Numbered from the stretch's first letter, positions 18,990-28,198 are shown. The stretch is DNA of 64,000 nt from Pelotalea chapellei (GCF_018531195.1 NZ_JAHDYS010000001.1:124001-188000); one strand, 5' to 3'. Program-made: numbers and translations. The notes: a model not told the origin generated them from the letters alone.

Positions 18990-19688
18990 ATGCGGCAACA
19001 TATACATGATGAAAGCATTATCAGACACGTTCCCTTTTTCTCATCCCTGAGCAATGATGAGACAGTGCAGGTCGAGCAGTTAATCAGGAAAAAATCTTTT
19101 ACAAAAGATCAGATCGTTCTCCAGGAAGAAGAAACCTCCCATTATATGTATCTGGTCTATTCCGGCAAAGTCCGGGTTGTAAAGATGACCGAGGAGGGAC
19201 GTGAACAGATTATTACCATCCACCGCAAGAATGACTTCTTCGGTGAAATGGCCTTGTTGGACGGAAAAACCGCTCCTGCAACGATCATTGCACATGAAGA
19301 TGCGGTCATCGGACTGCTTTCCAAGGAGGACTTTGAGCGCCATCTTTTGAGCAACGAGCTCATCAACCGCAAGATCATCACCCTGCTCTGCGGCCGATTG
19401 CGTGAAGCGTGGGCAATGATCAAGATACTCGGATTTGACAGTGCCGAGCAACGCCTGATGGCGGTACTGGATCGACTTCAGGAACTCAACGGTATAATGG
19501 ACGACGGGGGAGTGATAATTAACGTAAAATTGACCCACCAGCAACTGGCAAACTACACTTCTGTTACGCGAGAAACAATTACCAGAATGCTGAAGCGGTT
19601 CGAGAAAGAAGGTGTTATTGAAATAACGTCGAATAGATCGATACTGCTTACAAAGCAATTCTACTTAAAACTGAAACAGATGCGTTAG
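18990..19688 (+). CDS. Crp/Fnr-family transcriptional regulator
   Basis: A 232-residue regulator with a cyclic-nucleotide-binding beta roll (about 15-130, GKVRVVKMTEEGREQII, NDFFGEMALLDG, TAPATIIAHED) and a C-terminal winged HTH (LTHQQLANYTSVTRETITRMLKRF). The FNR-type N-terminal cysteines are absent, so it is not an oxygen-sensing FNR. In the cAMP-binding pocket GEMALLDGKTAPAT resembles the GE..L....RxA motif but has Thr-Ala-Pro instead of Arg-Ser/Ala, so the ligand is uncertain. ATG 18990 has AGGGAGGG upstream. It is divergent from xrtA with about 200 bases between and may regulate it. Confidence 0.85.
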   Translation: MRQHIHDESIIRHVPFFSSLSNDETVQVEQLIRKKSFTKDQIVLQEEETSHYMYLVYSGKVRVVKMTEEGREQIITIHRKNDFFGEMALLDGKTAPATIIAHEDAVIGLLSKEDFERHLLSNELINRKIITLLCGRLREAWAMIKILGFDSAEQRLMAVLDRLQELNGIMDDGGVIINVKLTHQQLANYTSVTRETITRMLKRFEKEGVIEITSNRSILLTKQFYLKLKQMR

Positions 19689-19837
19689 TGGACAGTGTTC
19701 CCAATCAAAAATAGTACAAAGACCATTTGAACTTCTTGCTTTACTTGATAGTTTCCAACCAAAGATTTTAAAATAAGGAGCTAATTACAAAAACAAAAGC
19801 GTCAAAACTTAGGGCAAAAGCGAAGCGGGCAGAAAGG

Positions 19838-20458
19838 TCAAAAATGTGTATGAGCTTTAGGATCAAGCCCCAACAGCCCAAACCGCAATTGGTAATAGCC
19901 AACTTTCATAACCTCCACAAACAGCCCTGCCCTCCCCACAGTGTATGATCGAGCCGGAAAAGTACGCACTTCCGAGAGACAACCTTGAAGTGTATGACGG
20001 AAAGTCCATGCAGCTCGACAGGTGTGATAGTCCGAGGTCACAACAATGATCTTCCGCAACCCTTGCCGAGATATTTCCTCCTTGGTCGCCATGGATTCAT
20101 AAATGGTACCGCTCCCAAGGTAAGAAAGCTTGATAATTGCCTGCCGGGGGACACCGAGTTTTACCAGTTCCTCTTCGGCCCACTCCACCTGATATAGATT
20201 ACGATTATACTCCGCTGACCAACTGCTGAAGACCCCGTCATCTGATACAAACACTTTTGGGGCATAACCACTAAGATACAATCTTGCCGCAGTTGGAACC
20301 CGCTCTTTCATTGACCCCGCCAGAAGAATAATGGCGTCGGAAAGGACAGGAGTATCGTGACGAGTGAGCATTCGGCGAAGAGTATCCGGATAAAGACCGA
20401 GGGCAAGGACTGCCAGAAGGAACAGAACCAACAGCACGAGGGGAATTTTACGTATCAT
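19838..20458 (-). CDS. DUF218/YdcF-SanA family membrane protein
   Basis: A 206-residue protein with one N-terminal TM helix (about 5-25) and a DUF218 domain: DAIILLAGSMKERVPTAARL, VFVSDDG, and IIVVTSDYHTCRAAWTF, which is the family's central acidic and S-D-x-H signature. Such proteins (ElyC, SanA) affect cell-envelope precursor metabolism, but the reaction is unknown. It lies 11 bases after the ABC-2 permease stop on the same strand, so it may be the last gene of that operon. Confidence 0.8.
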   Translation of the reverse strand: MIRKIPLVLLVLFLLAVLALGLYPDTLRRMLTRHDTPVLSDAIILLAGSMKERVPTAARLYLSGYAPKVFVSDDGVFSSWSAEYNRNLYQVEWAEEELVKLGVPRQAIIKLSYLGSGTIYESMATKEEISRQGLRKIIVVTSDYHTCRAAWTFRHTLQGCLSEVRTFPARSYTVGRAGLFVEVMKVGYYQLRFGLLGLDPKAHTHF

Positions 20459-20469
20459 CTAGGCAAGAG

Positions 20470-21228
20470 TCAGTCCGACATTTTCAGTCGGAAGATCCAG
20501 ACTGCAGCGACAAAAGTGATCAAGGCCATACCAGCTATTTGCAGAACAAACATTGCACTAAAGCTTCCCTTCACCAGAGCCTGACGCGCACCTTCGAAAA
20601 GTGCCGTGGTAGGCAGGGCGCGGATCCATGGAATCACTTTCTCGGGATAAGAAGAGAGCGGAAAAAACAGACCGGACATAAAGATAAGCGGCATGATGAA
20701 GACAGCTTCCACCTTACCAATGGTTTCTGGCTTGTCCATAATGGTGCCGCAAATGACTCCGGCGCAGGAGAAAAAGGCTGAACCCGGAATCAAAAAGGCC
20801 AGGTAGCCTAGCAAATGCTCGGGAGCGAAACGAAAAGGTGTGATCGCGAAAATGACCAGCGCTACAGTCAGTGCTTTTACGAGGCCATGGGTAAAGCCTG
20901 AAAAGATTTTTGCCACTACTATTTCGGACACACTCACCGGCGTCACGCGGTAGGATTCAATGGTAAATTGCACGCGGCGATGAAACCAGAGACTCCAGAC
21001 GCTTTCGCTGTAGGCAGCATTGACGGCGGTCATGGTGATCAGTCCCGGCGCAATAAAAAGACTATATGGTACCCCCTCCACCAGTCCGATATAGCTTTTC
21101 ATACCAATGCCAAATGCGAGGTAGATAGTCAGTGGATACGCTACCACCGCAACCATTTCCGATAGCACACTGCGCCGCAGTACCAGCATGTCCCGTCGCC
21201 ATATGGCCAAAGCTCCTTGCAGCTTCAT
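20470..21228 (-). CDS. ABC-2 type transporter permease (NodJ-like)
   Basis: A 252-residue integral membrane protein with six hydrophobic segments and the ABC-2 signature around GLFFPLSSYPEKVIPWIRALPTTALFEGAR. It begins MKLQGALAIWRRDMLVL; ATG 21228 overlaps the ATPase stop (ATGA), which fixes the start. It resembles the NodJ group of lipo-oligosaccharide or polysaccharide exporters. The substrate is unknown; nearby exosortase and sugar dehydrogenase genes suggest an envelope glycan or lipid. Confidence 0.85.
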   Translation of the reverse strand: MKLQGALAIWRRDMLVLRRSVLSEMVAVVAYPLTIYLAFGIGMKSYIGLVEGVPYSLFIAPGLITMTAVNAAYSESVWSLWFHRRVQFTIESYRVTPVSVSEIVVAKIFSGFTHGLVKALTVALVIFAITPFRFAPEHLLGYLAFLIPGSAFFSCAGVICGTIMDKPETIGKVEAVFIMPLIFMSGLFFPLSSYPEKVIPWIRALPTTALFEGARQALVKGSFSAMFVLQIAGMALITFVAAVWIFRLKMSD

Positions 21229-22151
21229 TGGCGCACCCCCGCTCCTGTCAGGCTGATGAATACCTCTTCCAGCGTTCGTTCTCGCAGGGAAATGCGCCGC
21301 ACAGGTGCACCGTTCAGGGCAGACACAACCTCGGAAAGACACTCCCAATGCTCAAGCCCCACATTCACGACAGCACCCTTAACAGTGATGCTTCGTATGC
21401 AGGCCATATTTTTAAGCAAGGCTGCATAGCGCTCTGTCTCTCCATCAAATTCTATTTCATAAAGCGTATCACCTGAAAGTCTAGCCTTCAATTCCTGGGT
21501 CGTTCCCTGTGCAATAAGCCGTCCATGGTCCATGATTGCGATTCGATCGCACAGCAGTTCAGCTTCCTCCAGGTAATGAGTTGTAAGAAAAATAGTCATA
21601 CTGCCTGCAATGGAACGAATGTATTCCCAGACCGAGCGGCGCGATTGCGGATCAAGACCTGTTGTGGGCTCGTCAAGAAAAAGGACTCTCGGCTGGTGCA
21701 CAAGCGCACGGGCCACCACCAGCCTGCGCTGCATTCCTCCGGAAAAAGTATCCGGAAAATCATGTTGCCGGCCAGCCAATCCCATCAGCTCCATCAATTC
21801 ATCAATCCGTTGCCGGTAACGTGCCGCATCCATTTTATGAAGGCGTGCATGGAGTTCCAGATTTTCCCGTGCCGTTAGATATCTGTCCAGGCTATTCTCC
21901 TGGGGAACAACACCAATCAGGCAACGGATATCTCGTCCACGGCTACGAGTATCGTTACCTTCGATAAAGGCCTCACCACTGCTTTGACGCATCAGCGTGG
22001 TCAGGATACGAATCAAGGTAGTCTTTCCAGCGCCGTTGGGACCCAGCAAGCCAAAGATTGAACCCTGTCGTACCTGAAGGTCGAGATTCCCCAGTGCCGT
22101 CAATGTGCCGTACTGTTTTGTGAGATTATTTGTAAGAATGGCAGCTGTCAT
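21225..22151 (-). CDS. ABC-2 transporter ATP-binding protein (NodI-like)
   Basis: A 308-residue ATPase with Walker A GPNGAGKTT near residue 40, Q-loop VPQENSLD, signature FSGGMQRRL, Walker B VLFLDEPTTGLDP and H-loop LTTHYLEEAE. A C-terminal extension of about 80 residues follows the nucleotide-binding domain, as in NodI/DrrA-type proteins. It is translationally coupled to the permease and begins a minus-strand transcription unit after a 300-base gap. Confidence 0.9.
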   Translation of the reverse strand: MTAAILTNNLTKQYGTLTALGNLDLQVRQGSIFGLLGPNGAGKTTLIRILTTLMRQSSGEAFIEGNDTRSRGRDIRCLIGVVPQENSLDRYLTARENLELHARLHKMDAARYRQRIDELMELMGLAGRQHDFPDTFSGGMQRRLVVARALVHQPRVLFLDEPTTGLDPQSRRSVWEYIRSIAGSMTIFLTTHYLEEAELLCDRIAIMDHGRLIAQGTTQELKARLSGDTLYEIEFDGETERYAALLKNMACIRSITVKGAVVNVGLEHWECLSEVVSALNGAPVRRISLRERTLEEVFISLTGAGVRQ

Positions 22152-22457
22152 AGTGGACTTATAACATAGATCCTCAAAAAAATGAACGCACCACTACTCC
22201 ACGGGAACCTAATTCTGTCTGTAAGACTCAACGGCTGAGCATAGAAATCAATGGAGGAGATTGAATACTTTAATTCCTGAACCAGTTCGGGTATAGTGTA
22301 TTACATTGTCTCTGAGGAGTCCTCCATCAGCATCGACCATCCTTTGGTTCATTTTGAAAACTTATCAGTGGCAGGTTTCAGTTTAACCTGCTGTCAACCA
22401 GATCCCATCGTTCTTTATTAAACAGGAACGAAATTCAACACACAAGACAGGATACAC
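22152..22457. other. Intergenic region between divergent genes, with one small inverted repeat
   Basis: About 300 bases between the ABC ATPase (minus) and the zinc-ribbon gene (plus). The only structure seen is GCAGGTTTCAGTTTAACCTGC at 22371-22391, seven-base arms around a seven-base centre, which could be an operator. No coding or RNA gene is evident. Confidence 0.4.
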
Positions 22458-22916
22458 ATGAATACCAAGAAGTTATCGGCAGGAGACATCATTGATGCCC
22501 GTTGCACTCGTTGCAAGGAAGTTCTCAATCACAGAATCGTAGCCATGGTTGAAGAAAAGGTTGTACGTGTGGAGTGCAATACCTGCGGTGGTGCACATGG
22601 TTATTACCCTCCCCCAGCGCCCAAAGCAGCCAAAGCTCCCAAAAAAGCTTCCACCGGTTCGTCCTCCAAATCGTCCGGTACTTCTACCCGCACCTCCCGC
22701 AAAGATCCGGGCGAAGCTGACCGCGACGAGTGGGCAGCATTGCGGCCAAATATGGAATCAGAGCGGGCTGTTGCCTATACCATGGATGGAAAATTCCGGA
22801 TGAACAGCCTTGTCAATCATTCTTCATTCGGCCTGGGTGTGGTAAAGCAGCTTATCCCGCCCAACAAAATGCAGGTCCTTTTTCAGGATGGAATGAAACT
22901 TCTGCGCTGCCAATAA
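22458..22916 (+). CDS. Zinc-ribbon protein with C-terminal CarD/Tudor-like segment, uncharacterised
   Basis: A 152-residue protein in three parts. The N-terminal 55 residues hold two CxxC pairs (CTRCKE and CNTCGG) typical of a zinc ribbon. The middle (55-90) is Pro/Ala/Lys/Ser-rich and disordered. The C-terminal 50 residues (MNSLVNHSSFGLGVVKQLI, then MQVLFQDGMKLLRC) look like the short beta barrel seen in CarD-like proteins, where it contacts RNA polymerase; this is resemblance by eye. ATG 22458 has an AGACAGGA upstream. A strong terminator follows the stop, so it is transcribed alone. Confidence 0.65.
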   Translation: MNTKKLSAGDIIDARCTRCKEVLNHRIVAMVEEKVVRVECNTCGGAHGYYPPPAPKAAKAPKKASTGSSSKSSGTSTRTSRKDPGEADRDEWAALRPNMESERAVAYTMDGKFRMNSLVNHSSFGLGVVKQLIPPNKMQVLFQDGMKLLRCQ

Positions 22917-22934
22917 AAGTTTTTTCAGAACGGC

Positions 22935-22978
22935 AAAATGCCTGCCATCACGATCCGTGTATCTGTGGCAGGCATTTT
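22935..22978 (+). terminator. Strong terminator hairpin
   Basis: AAAATGCCTGCCA and TGGCAGGCATTTT form a perfect 13-bp stem with an 18-base loop, ending in TTTT. It closes the zinc-ribbon gene, and it overlaps the apparent 5' end of the rsgA reading frame. Confidence 0.8.
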
Positions 22979-23001
22979 CGTGCGCACCATTGGGGAATCC
23001 A

Positions 23002-23958
23002 TTGAAGTTCCAACGCAACAAGACCGGCCGCACCTGCGCGCCACTCGATACCAGTGAGACCGGTCATGCCCGGCTCGGCCTTATAGTAGCCCACCATGGA
23101 GTTGCGGTCGAGGTGCTGTTCGAAAATGGTGAGCGGCGCATGGTGCGGGTCAAAAGAAATTCCGGCCATGTTGTTGGAGATGATGTTGTGGTCGCGGGCG
23201 AGGTTTTGAAACAGATGCCGCGCAAGACCGAATTGCGCCGCAGGGACGCCAGGGGTGGTATTCATTTGGTGGCGGCCAATCTGGATGTGCTGGGAATAGT
23301 AGTGGCTCCCGACCCCCCTTCCGGTTTCATAGACAGGGCAATTGTCGCCGCCCGAGTTGCCGCTTTGCAACCATTTTTGGTGGTCAACAAGTGTGATCTT
23401 GCTGAAACCGCTGATCTTTTGGGCAAAGTTAAAAACACCTATACAGGATCTGTACCGATCTTTCCAGTCAGTGCTGCCCACAAAAGCGGTCTTGAGGAGG
23501 TGCAGCATTTCCTGGGTGTGGGGCATCGCGGCGCCTTCGTGGGCACCACAGGTGTCGGCAAAAGTTCTTTACTGAACGTGCTCTGTCCCGAAATAGGTTT
23601 AAAAGTAGGAGCACTCAGTGATTACAAGGGGCTGGGACGTCATACCACCACCGTTTCCACTCTGCATGCTCTCTCAGGCGGTGGTGAACTTGTTGACACC
23701 CCTGGCTTCCGTGATTTTGGTCTGGTGGAGATCTCGGAGGAGGATCTGGCAATCTTTTTTCCCGGTTTTGAAGAGCATGACGGAATTTCCTGCCGGTTCC
23801 GCAATTGCCGTCACCGCTCCGAACCAGGCTGCGCCGTTGCTGAACAAGTTAACCAAGGAATTATCCACGCTGAAAGATACGCAACCTACCTGGAAATTCT
23901 AACTGAAGTAGAAAAAGAACAGGCCGAGTTCCGCAGCAAAGGCTGGAAAAACCAGTAA
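23002..23958 (+). CDS. rsgA: Ribosome small subunit-dependent GTPase A
   Basis: Late 30S assembly GTPase. The circularly permuted order is clear: G4 NKCD, then SAAHKSG, G1 GTTGVGKSS near residue 190, a switch with GRHTTT, and G3 DTPGF. The C-terminal zinc site is CRFRNCRH...GCAV. The N-terminal OB domain contains RRMVRVKRNSGHVVGDDVVV. The start is uncertain: ATG 22957 lies inside the terminator hairpin, so a TTG at 23002 (GGGGAA upstream) or 22990 is more likely; this gives about 318 residues. Confidence 0.85.
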   Translation: MKFQRNKTGRTCAPLDTSETGHARLGLIVAHHGVAVEVLFENGERRMVRVKRNSGHVVGDDVVVAGEVLKQMPRKTELRRRDARGGIHLVAANLDVLGIVVAPDPPSGFIDRAIVAARVAALQPFLVVNKCDLAETADLLGKVKNTYTGSVPIFPVSAAHKSGLEEVQHFLGVGHRGAFVGTTGVGKSSLLNVLCPEIGLKVGALSDYKGLGRHTTTVSTLHALSGGGELVDTPGFRDFGLVEISEEDLAIFFPGFEEHDGISCRFRNCRHRSEPGCAVAEQVNQGIIHAERYATYLEILTEVEKEQAEFRSKGWKNQ

Positions 23959-23971
23959 ATTATCCAGCCTA

Positions 23972-24162
23972 GAGAAGTCGGCTTGCTTCGCGCCTTGGTC
24001 TTAAGCAAAGCGAGCGAAAGGCAGTCAAAAACTTTTTATCACGCGAAGCCGCAAAGACGCTAAGAGAAGCACTTCTTTAAAAAAAGGGATATTGAGAAGT
24101 CGGTTTTCTCCGCGCCTTGGCGTCTTAAGCGAAGCGAGCGAGAGAGCAGTTAAAAGACCTTT
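23972..24162. repeat. Pair of imperfect direct repeats with an inverted middle block
   Basis: GAGAAGTCGG..TT...CGCGCCTTGG followed by TCTTAAGC.AAGCGAGCGA occurs at about 23972-24018 and again at 24093-24141. Between them lies CGCGAAGCCGCAAAGACGCTAAGAGAAG (24041-24068), which resembles the reverse complement of the same theme. It fills the gap between rsgA and the minus-strand zinc-ribbon gene and looks like a dispersed intergenic repeat family. No coding potential. Confidence 0.6.
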
Positions 24163-24165
24163 TCT

Positions 24166-24447
24166 CTAATCCAGCTTGAAATCGCCACCGGCATATTGAA
24201 TTGCTGTCGGGTCGTTAGCCCGGGGCGGCGAAACTGCATGAACGCCACCACAGGATGGACACTGCTGGACAAAAGTCTTCAACACAAAAGAAGTACCGCA
24301 TCCTTGGCAAGCATGCTTCAAGCCTCCATTGGGAAGATCTGCCGTCGCCACTGAACCACCATGAGCGCCCAAGACAAATTCGACCAGTTCCCTGCCGGTC
24401 GCAAACGGTCCTACCCCGGATGTCCGGGATGATCCACAATCACACAT
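24166..24447 (-). CDS. Small zinc-ribbon protein, uncharacterised
   Basis: A 93-residue acidic protein starting MCDCGSSRTSG. Three cysteine pairs are visible: CDC at the N-terminus, CQGC and CPSC (about residues 46-65), the last two forming a probable zinc ribbon. AAGGAG six bases before ATG 24447 decides this start over one seven codons earlier. No functional name is known to me. It faces away from the GreA/B-like gene, with about 120 bases between them. Confidence 0.7.
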   Translation of the reverse strand: MCDCGSSRTSGVGPFATGRELVEFVLGAHGGSVATADLPNGGLKHACQGCGTSFVLKTFVQQCPSCGGVHAVSPPRANDPTAIQYAGGDFKLD

Positions 24448-24566
24448 TGATATCTCCTTGATAGCCAAAACAAGTTGTTGTTAAGGGTGCACCATACTCC
24501 TTTCTGACCGTGCCTGTTTTGACCTTGGTCAAGTTCCTGTCATTTTTAAAAAGCACAAAGAGATCC

Positions 24567-25049
24567 ATGAACAAACCATTCATATTCAAACTGATTATTG
24601 AACAACTCGAAACTGATCTGGCACTTCTGCATAATGCCGCCAAAACAGCCCACGAAGCTTCAATCCATGAAGAGAACATCCCTGACAACAAGTACGACAC
24701 CCTCAGCCTTGAAGCCTCTTATGTAGCCCAGGGACAAGCCAATCGTGCCCAGGAAATCAAAGAGGCGCTGGATACCTACAAACTTCTCGAGCTGCAGACA
24801 TTCCAGGATGACACCCCCATTCGCCTGACGGCACTTGTAAGCATGGAAGCAGAGGATGGTGCTACCAGACTGGTATTTATCGGCCCCCTTGAAGGTGGCA
24901 TGAAAGTCAGCGATGGCAACCGGGAAATTATTGTAATCACACCCGGTTCCCCCATAGGCAGTGCCTTGATTGGCAGGACAATCGGCGAAACAGTGGAAAT
25001 AGGCAGCGGTGCCAGTCGTAAAGAGTTTGAAATCATTGAAGTCTGCTGA
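24567..25049 (+). CDS. GreA/GreB C-terminal-domain transcription factor-like protein
   Basis: A 160-residue protein. Residues 1-75 form a helical, charged coiled-coil-like stretch (EQLETDLALLHNAAKTAHEA...) and residues 80-160 match the GreA/B C-terminal FKBP-like domain, ending TPGSPIGSALIGRTIGETVEIG, the PxSPxGxALxGkxxGD-type signature. It resembles GreA/GreB or the Rnk/GfhA group, which act in the RNA polymerase secondary channel. The N-terminal helix pair keeps acidic residues (EENIPDNKYDTLSLEA), so cleavage stimulation is possible. ATG 24567 is chosen over an upstream in-frame codon at 24510. Confidence 0.75.
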   Translation: MNKPFIFKLIIEQLETDLALLHNAAKTAHEASIHEENIPDNKYDTLSLEASYVAQGQANRAQEIKEALDTYKLLELQTFQDDTPIRLTALVSMEAEDGATRLVFIGPLEGGMKVSDGNREIIVITPGSPIGSALIGRTIGETVEIGSGASRKEFEIIEVC

Positions 25050-25097
25050 CTGGCTTTAAATTAAGGATCAACTTCACAAGCATGAAAGGCAGGCAAC

Positions 25098-25781
25098 ATG
25101 GCGCTTCCCTGGAAAATTATCGAAAGCATCCCCACCGACGAAGGCGCACTTGAACTGCGTCAACGGGGCGAGCGGGATTTTTTGATCATGATCGGTACAC
25201 AGGTCCTGATGAACAGCCTGGCCAACCGCTCCGAGATCATGCTCGGTCAGCTCGGCTGCAAAGGTCTGATAAATCGTGAAGCCCCCCGAGTCATGGTGGG
25301 CGGATTGGGCATGGGATTTACACTACGAGCGGTGCTTGATGCCCTGCCCTCTTCAGCCAGTGTCGTTGTAGCCGAACTGAACCCCGTGGTTCACGCCTGG
25401 TGCTTGGGGCCACTACTGTCATTAACCGGTGGCGCCGCTGCAGACCCGCGAGTACATGTGGAAATCATCGATGTGGCTGAACGCATCCGCAGAAGCGCAG
25501 CAAGCAACGGAGAAGACCTGTTCGACGCCATCGTACTCGACCTCTATCGCGGTCCCCACGCCAAGACCGATAAGCGCAACGACCCGCTCTACGGCAGCAG
25601 AGCCATCCAAGCCATGCGAACAGCCCTCAAACCTGGAGGAGTACTGGCTGTATGGGGTGAACAATACGATGAAAGTTTTGATAAACGCCTGCAGGAAGCC
25701 GGTTTCAAGGTGACCACAAGCCGCCCTGGTAAAGGCGGCTTGCGTCATGTGGTTTTTCTTGCAGAGAGCATTAAACGATAA
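25098..25781 (+). CDS. Spermidine synthase-like methyltransferase-fold protein
   Basis: A 227-residue Rossmann protein. VMVGGLGMGFTLRAVLDALP is the SAM/dcSAM-binding glycine loop, VVVAELNPVVHAW is the acidic strand 2 motif, and DAIVLDLYRGPHAKTD matches the spermidine synthase DxxxxD-type catalytic segment. Similar stand-alone proteins are annotated as spermidine synthases, but key polyamine residues cannot be checked by eye, so substrate is open. It lies 48 bases after the GreA/B-like gene and converges with tex. Confidence 0.75.
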   Translation: MALPWKIIESIPTDEGALELRQRGERDFLIMIGTQVLMNSLANRSEIMLGQLGCKGLINREAPRVMVGGLGMGFTLRAVLDALPSSASVVVAELNPVVHAWCLGPLLSLTGGAAADPRVHVEIIDVAERIRRSAASNGEDLFDAIVLDLYRGPHAKTDKRNDPLYGSRAIQAMRTALKPGGVLAVWGEQYDESFDKRLQEAGFKVTTSRPGKGGLRHVVFLAESIKR

Positions 25782-25861
25782 AGAGACCGAGAGGTCCAAA
25801 GCTTGGACTCTCCTTCTTCCCCCGTCTCAGCTTCTCCGGTCCCCGGTCCCCAATCCCCCCT

Positions 25862-28024
25862 TCACGCCTCCTTGATCGAGAGCGCAATCCTCTTGCGCTG
25901 GGCATCTGCCGAGAGCACCTTGACCTTGACCACCTGTCCGGTTTTGACGGCATCATTGGGATCCTTCACATAGCGGTTGGCCAGGTGGCTGATGTGCACC
26001 AGGCCATCCTGGTGGACTCCGACATCCACAAAAGCCCCAAACGCAGTAACATTGGTAACGATCCCCTGCAGAATCATCCCCTCTCGCAGATCCGTAATTT
26101 CACGAACATCATCCCTGAAGGCAACAGCTTCGAACTGGCTGCGCGGATCACGGCCCGGTTTTTTTAATTCTTCCAGTATGTCGTTCAATGTCGGCAGACC
26201 TACTTTCTCATTCACGTAGTTCCTGGGATTGATACTTGAAACCAAGGTCGCATCCATGGTCAGCTGGGCCAGACTCACCTTGAGATCAGCGGCCATGGCC
26301 TCAACCAGCGGGTAACGTTCGGGATGTACCGCGGTGTTGTCCAGCGGGTATTTACCATCCCTGATTCGCAAAAATCCAGCCGCCTGCTCGAAAGCCTTGG
26401 CCCCGAAGCGAGGCACCTTGAGCAGCGCCTTGCGTGATTCGAACCGGCCATTTTCATCGCGATATTTGGTGATGGCTTTGGCCAGAGCCGGCCCAACGCC
26501 CGAAACGTAGGAAAGCAGCGCCCAGGATGCGGTATTGAGATCAACTCCCACATAGTTCACGCAGGACTCCACAACGCCGTCCAGAGCTTTTTTGAGCATG
26601 CCTTGATTAACATCATGCTGGTACTGGCCCACGCCGATGCTTTTGGGATCGATCTTGACCAACTCTCCCAGTGGGTCCTGCAAGCGGCGGGCAATGGAGA
26701 CGGCTCCGCGTACGGTGAGATCCAGATCGGGGAACTCCTCCCGCGCAATCTCTGAGGCTGAATAGACACTGGCCCCTGCCTCGCTGACCGATATCACCGG
26801 CAGATTGAGCCCTGCCCCAGACAATGTTTCTTTGACGAAAATTTCCATCTCACGCCCGGCAGTGCCGTTGCCGATTGCAATCATCTCAGGTTTGTGAGTT
26901 TCCACCATGCGCAGCAGGTCCTGTCGCGCCTGCGGTACACGGGTTTCACCAATATGGGGATAAATAGTGACATGTTCCTGAAACCGACCTGTTGCATCTA
27001 CCGCCGCGAGCTTGGAGCCGGTGCGAAAGCCCGGATCAATACCGAGTACCCGCTTGCCTCCCGCTGGTGGTGCCAGCAGCAGGTCACGCAGATTACGGGC
27101 AAAAACAATTATCGCAGCTTCATCCGCCTTTTCCTTGCTATCAAGACGCAGCTCTACCTCAATCGAGGGAGCGATCAGACGCTTGTAGGCATCCTCTACA
27201 ACCTTCTCCAGTAATGGCTTGAAAATACTCTCCTGTGTGACCAGGCGTGTTTTTAACCCTGCCAGAATCTGATCCACTGGGGCGCCAATGGAAAGATACA
27301 GCACTTCCTCCTTTTCTCCTCTGCGCATTGCAAGCATGCGGTGTGAGGGAATGGCCTTGAGTGGTTCCTGAAAATCGTAATACATCTCAAACTTGGTGAC
27401 TTGATCCTTCTGGTCACCCGCCACCCTCGACATCATGATCCCCTGCTCGGCTGTCAGTCGCCGCACCATTGCTCGGGCATCGGCGTCATCGGAAAGCCGT
27501 TCGGCAAGAATATGCCCTGCCCCTTCCAGAGCTGTCGTAGCATCAGGCACCTCTTTGGCCGGATCAACAAAGGACAGTGCCGCCTCCTCAACAAAGCCAT
27601 GTTTCAGTTCCTGTGCAATCAGGATATCTGCCAACGGCTCAAGTCCCCGCTCCCGGGCAATCGTGGCCTTAGTACGGCGTTTTGGCTTGAAGGGAAGATA
27701 AAGATCCTCGACCTCGGTCTTCTGGCGTGAAGCCTCTATGCGCTGTTTCAGTTCCGGAGTCAACTTGCCCTGCTCGTCTATGGATTTGAGAATGGTGGCT
27801 TTGCGCTCCTCCAATTCTGAAAAATAGGCCAACTGCTCCTCAATATCTCGGATCTGCACTTCATCCAGCTCGCCAGTGCTCTCCTTGCGGTAGCGGGCAA
27901 TGAAAGGCACGGTGCTTCCTTCCTGGAGAAGTTCGACCGTATTCTCAACCTGAAAAGCTTTTAGCCCGCTCGCCTCTATGATGTACTGGATTATTGTTTT
28001 TGCATTGATGTCGCTGAGCTTCAT
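25862..28024 (-). CDS. tex: Tex, S1-domain RNA-binding transcription accessory protein
   Basis: A 720-residue nucleic-acid-binding protein of the Tex family. N-terminal HTH-rich region (VPFIARYRKESTGELDE, a family signature near residue 38), a YqgF-like domain (VLGIDPGFRTGSKLAAVD near residue 320), helix-hairpin-helix repeats (LLSYVSGVGPALAKAI, LLKVPRFGAKAFEQAAGFLRI) and a C-terminal S1 domain (GMILQGIVTNVTAFGAFVDVG). Length is slightly below the usual 770, with a short tail after S1. AGGAG precedes ATG 28024. Acts on RNA metabolism or transcription; exact role varies by organism. Confidence 0.95.
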   Translation of the reverse strand: MKLSDINAKTIIQYIIEASGLKAFQVENTVELLQEGSTVPFIARYRKESTGELDEVQIRDIEEQLAYFSELEERKATILKSIDEQGKLTPELKQRIEASRQKTEVEDLYLPFKPKRRTKATIARERGLEPLADILIAQELKHGFVEEAALSFVDPAKEVPDATTALEGAGHILAERLSDDADARAMVRRLTAEQGIMMSRVAGDQKDQVTKFEMYYDFQEPLKAIPSHRMLAMRRGEKEEVLYLSIGAPVDQILAGLKTRLVTQESIFKPLLEKVVEDAYKRLIAPSIEVELRLDSKEKADEAAIIVFARNLRDLLLAPPAGGKRVLGIDPGFRTGSKLAAVDATGRFQEHVTIYPHIGETRVPQARQDLLRMVETHKPEMIAIGNGTAGREMEIFVKETLSGAGLNLPVISVSEAGASVYSASEIAREEFPDLDLTVRGAVSIARRLQDPLGELVKIDPKSIGVGQYQHDVNQGMLKKALDGVVESCVNYVGVDLNTASWALLSYVSGVGPALAKAITKYRDENGRFESRKALLKVPRFGAKAFEQAAGFLRIRDGKYPLDNTAVHPERYPLVEAMAADLKVSLAQLTMDATLVSSINPRNYVNEKVGLPTLNDILEELKKPGRDPRSQFEAVAFRDDVREITDLREGMILQGIVTNVTAFGAFVDVGVHQDGLVHISHLANRYVKDPNDAVKTGQVVKVKVLSADAQRKRIALSIKEA

Positions 28025-28165
28025 TGTATCTCCTGTCTGGGTAATTTGAGGCCAGCATGGTACTACAGGGCTCTCTTAATGGCAAATAGCTGGCGAATTA
28101 GAAAAGATTTCGTATTGAGAGTGAAACATGGAAAACGAAAGCTGATGTAAAAGCCATTCCCAAAT

Positions 28166-28198
28166 AAAAAGAGCGGATACCTTTTCAGGTGTCCGCTC
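28166..28198 (-). terminator. Terminator of the M16 peptidase gene
   Basis: GAGCGGATACC and GGTGTCCGCTC form an 11-bp stem with a TTTTCA loop. On the minus strand it is followed by TTTTTATTT, 28 bases after the peptidase stop. Confidence 0.85.
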
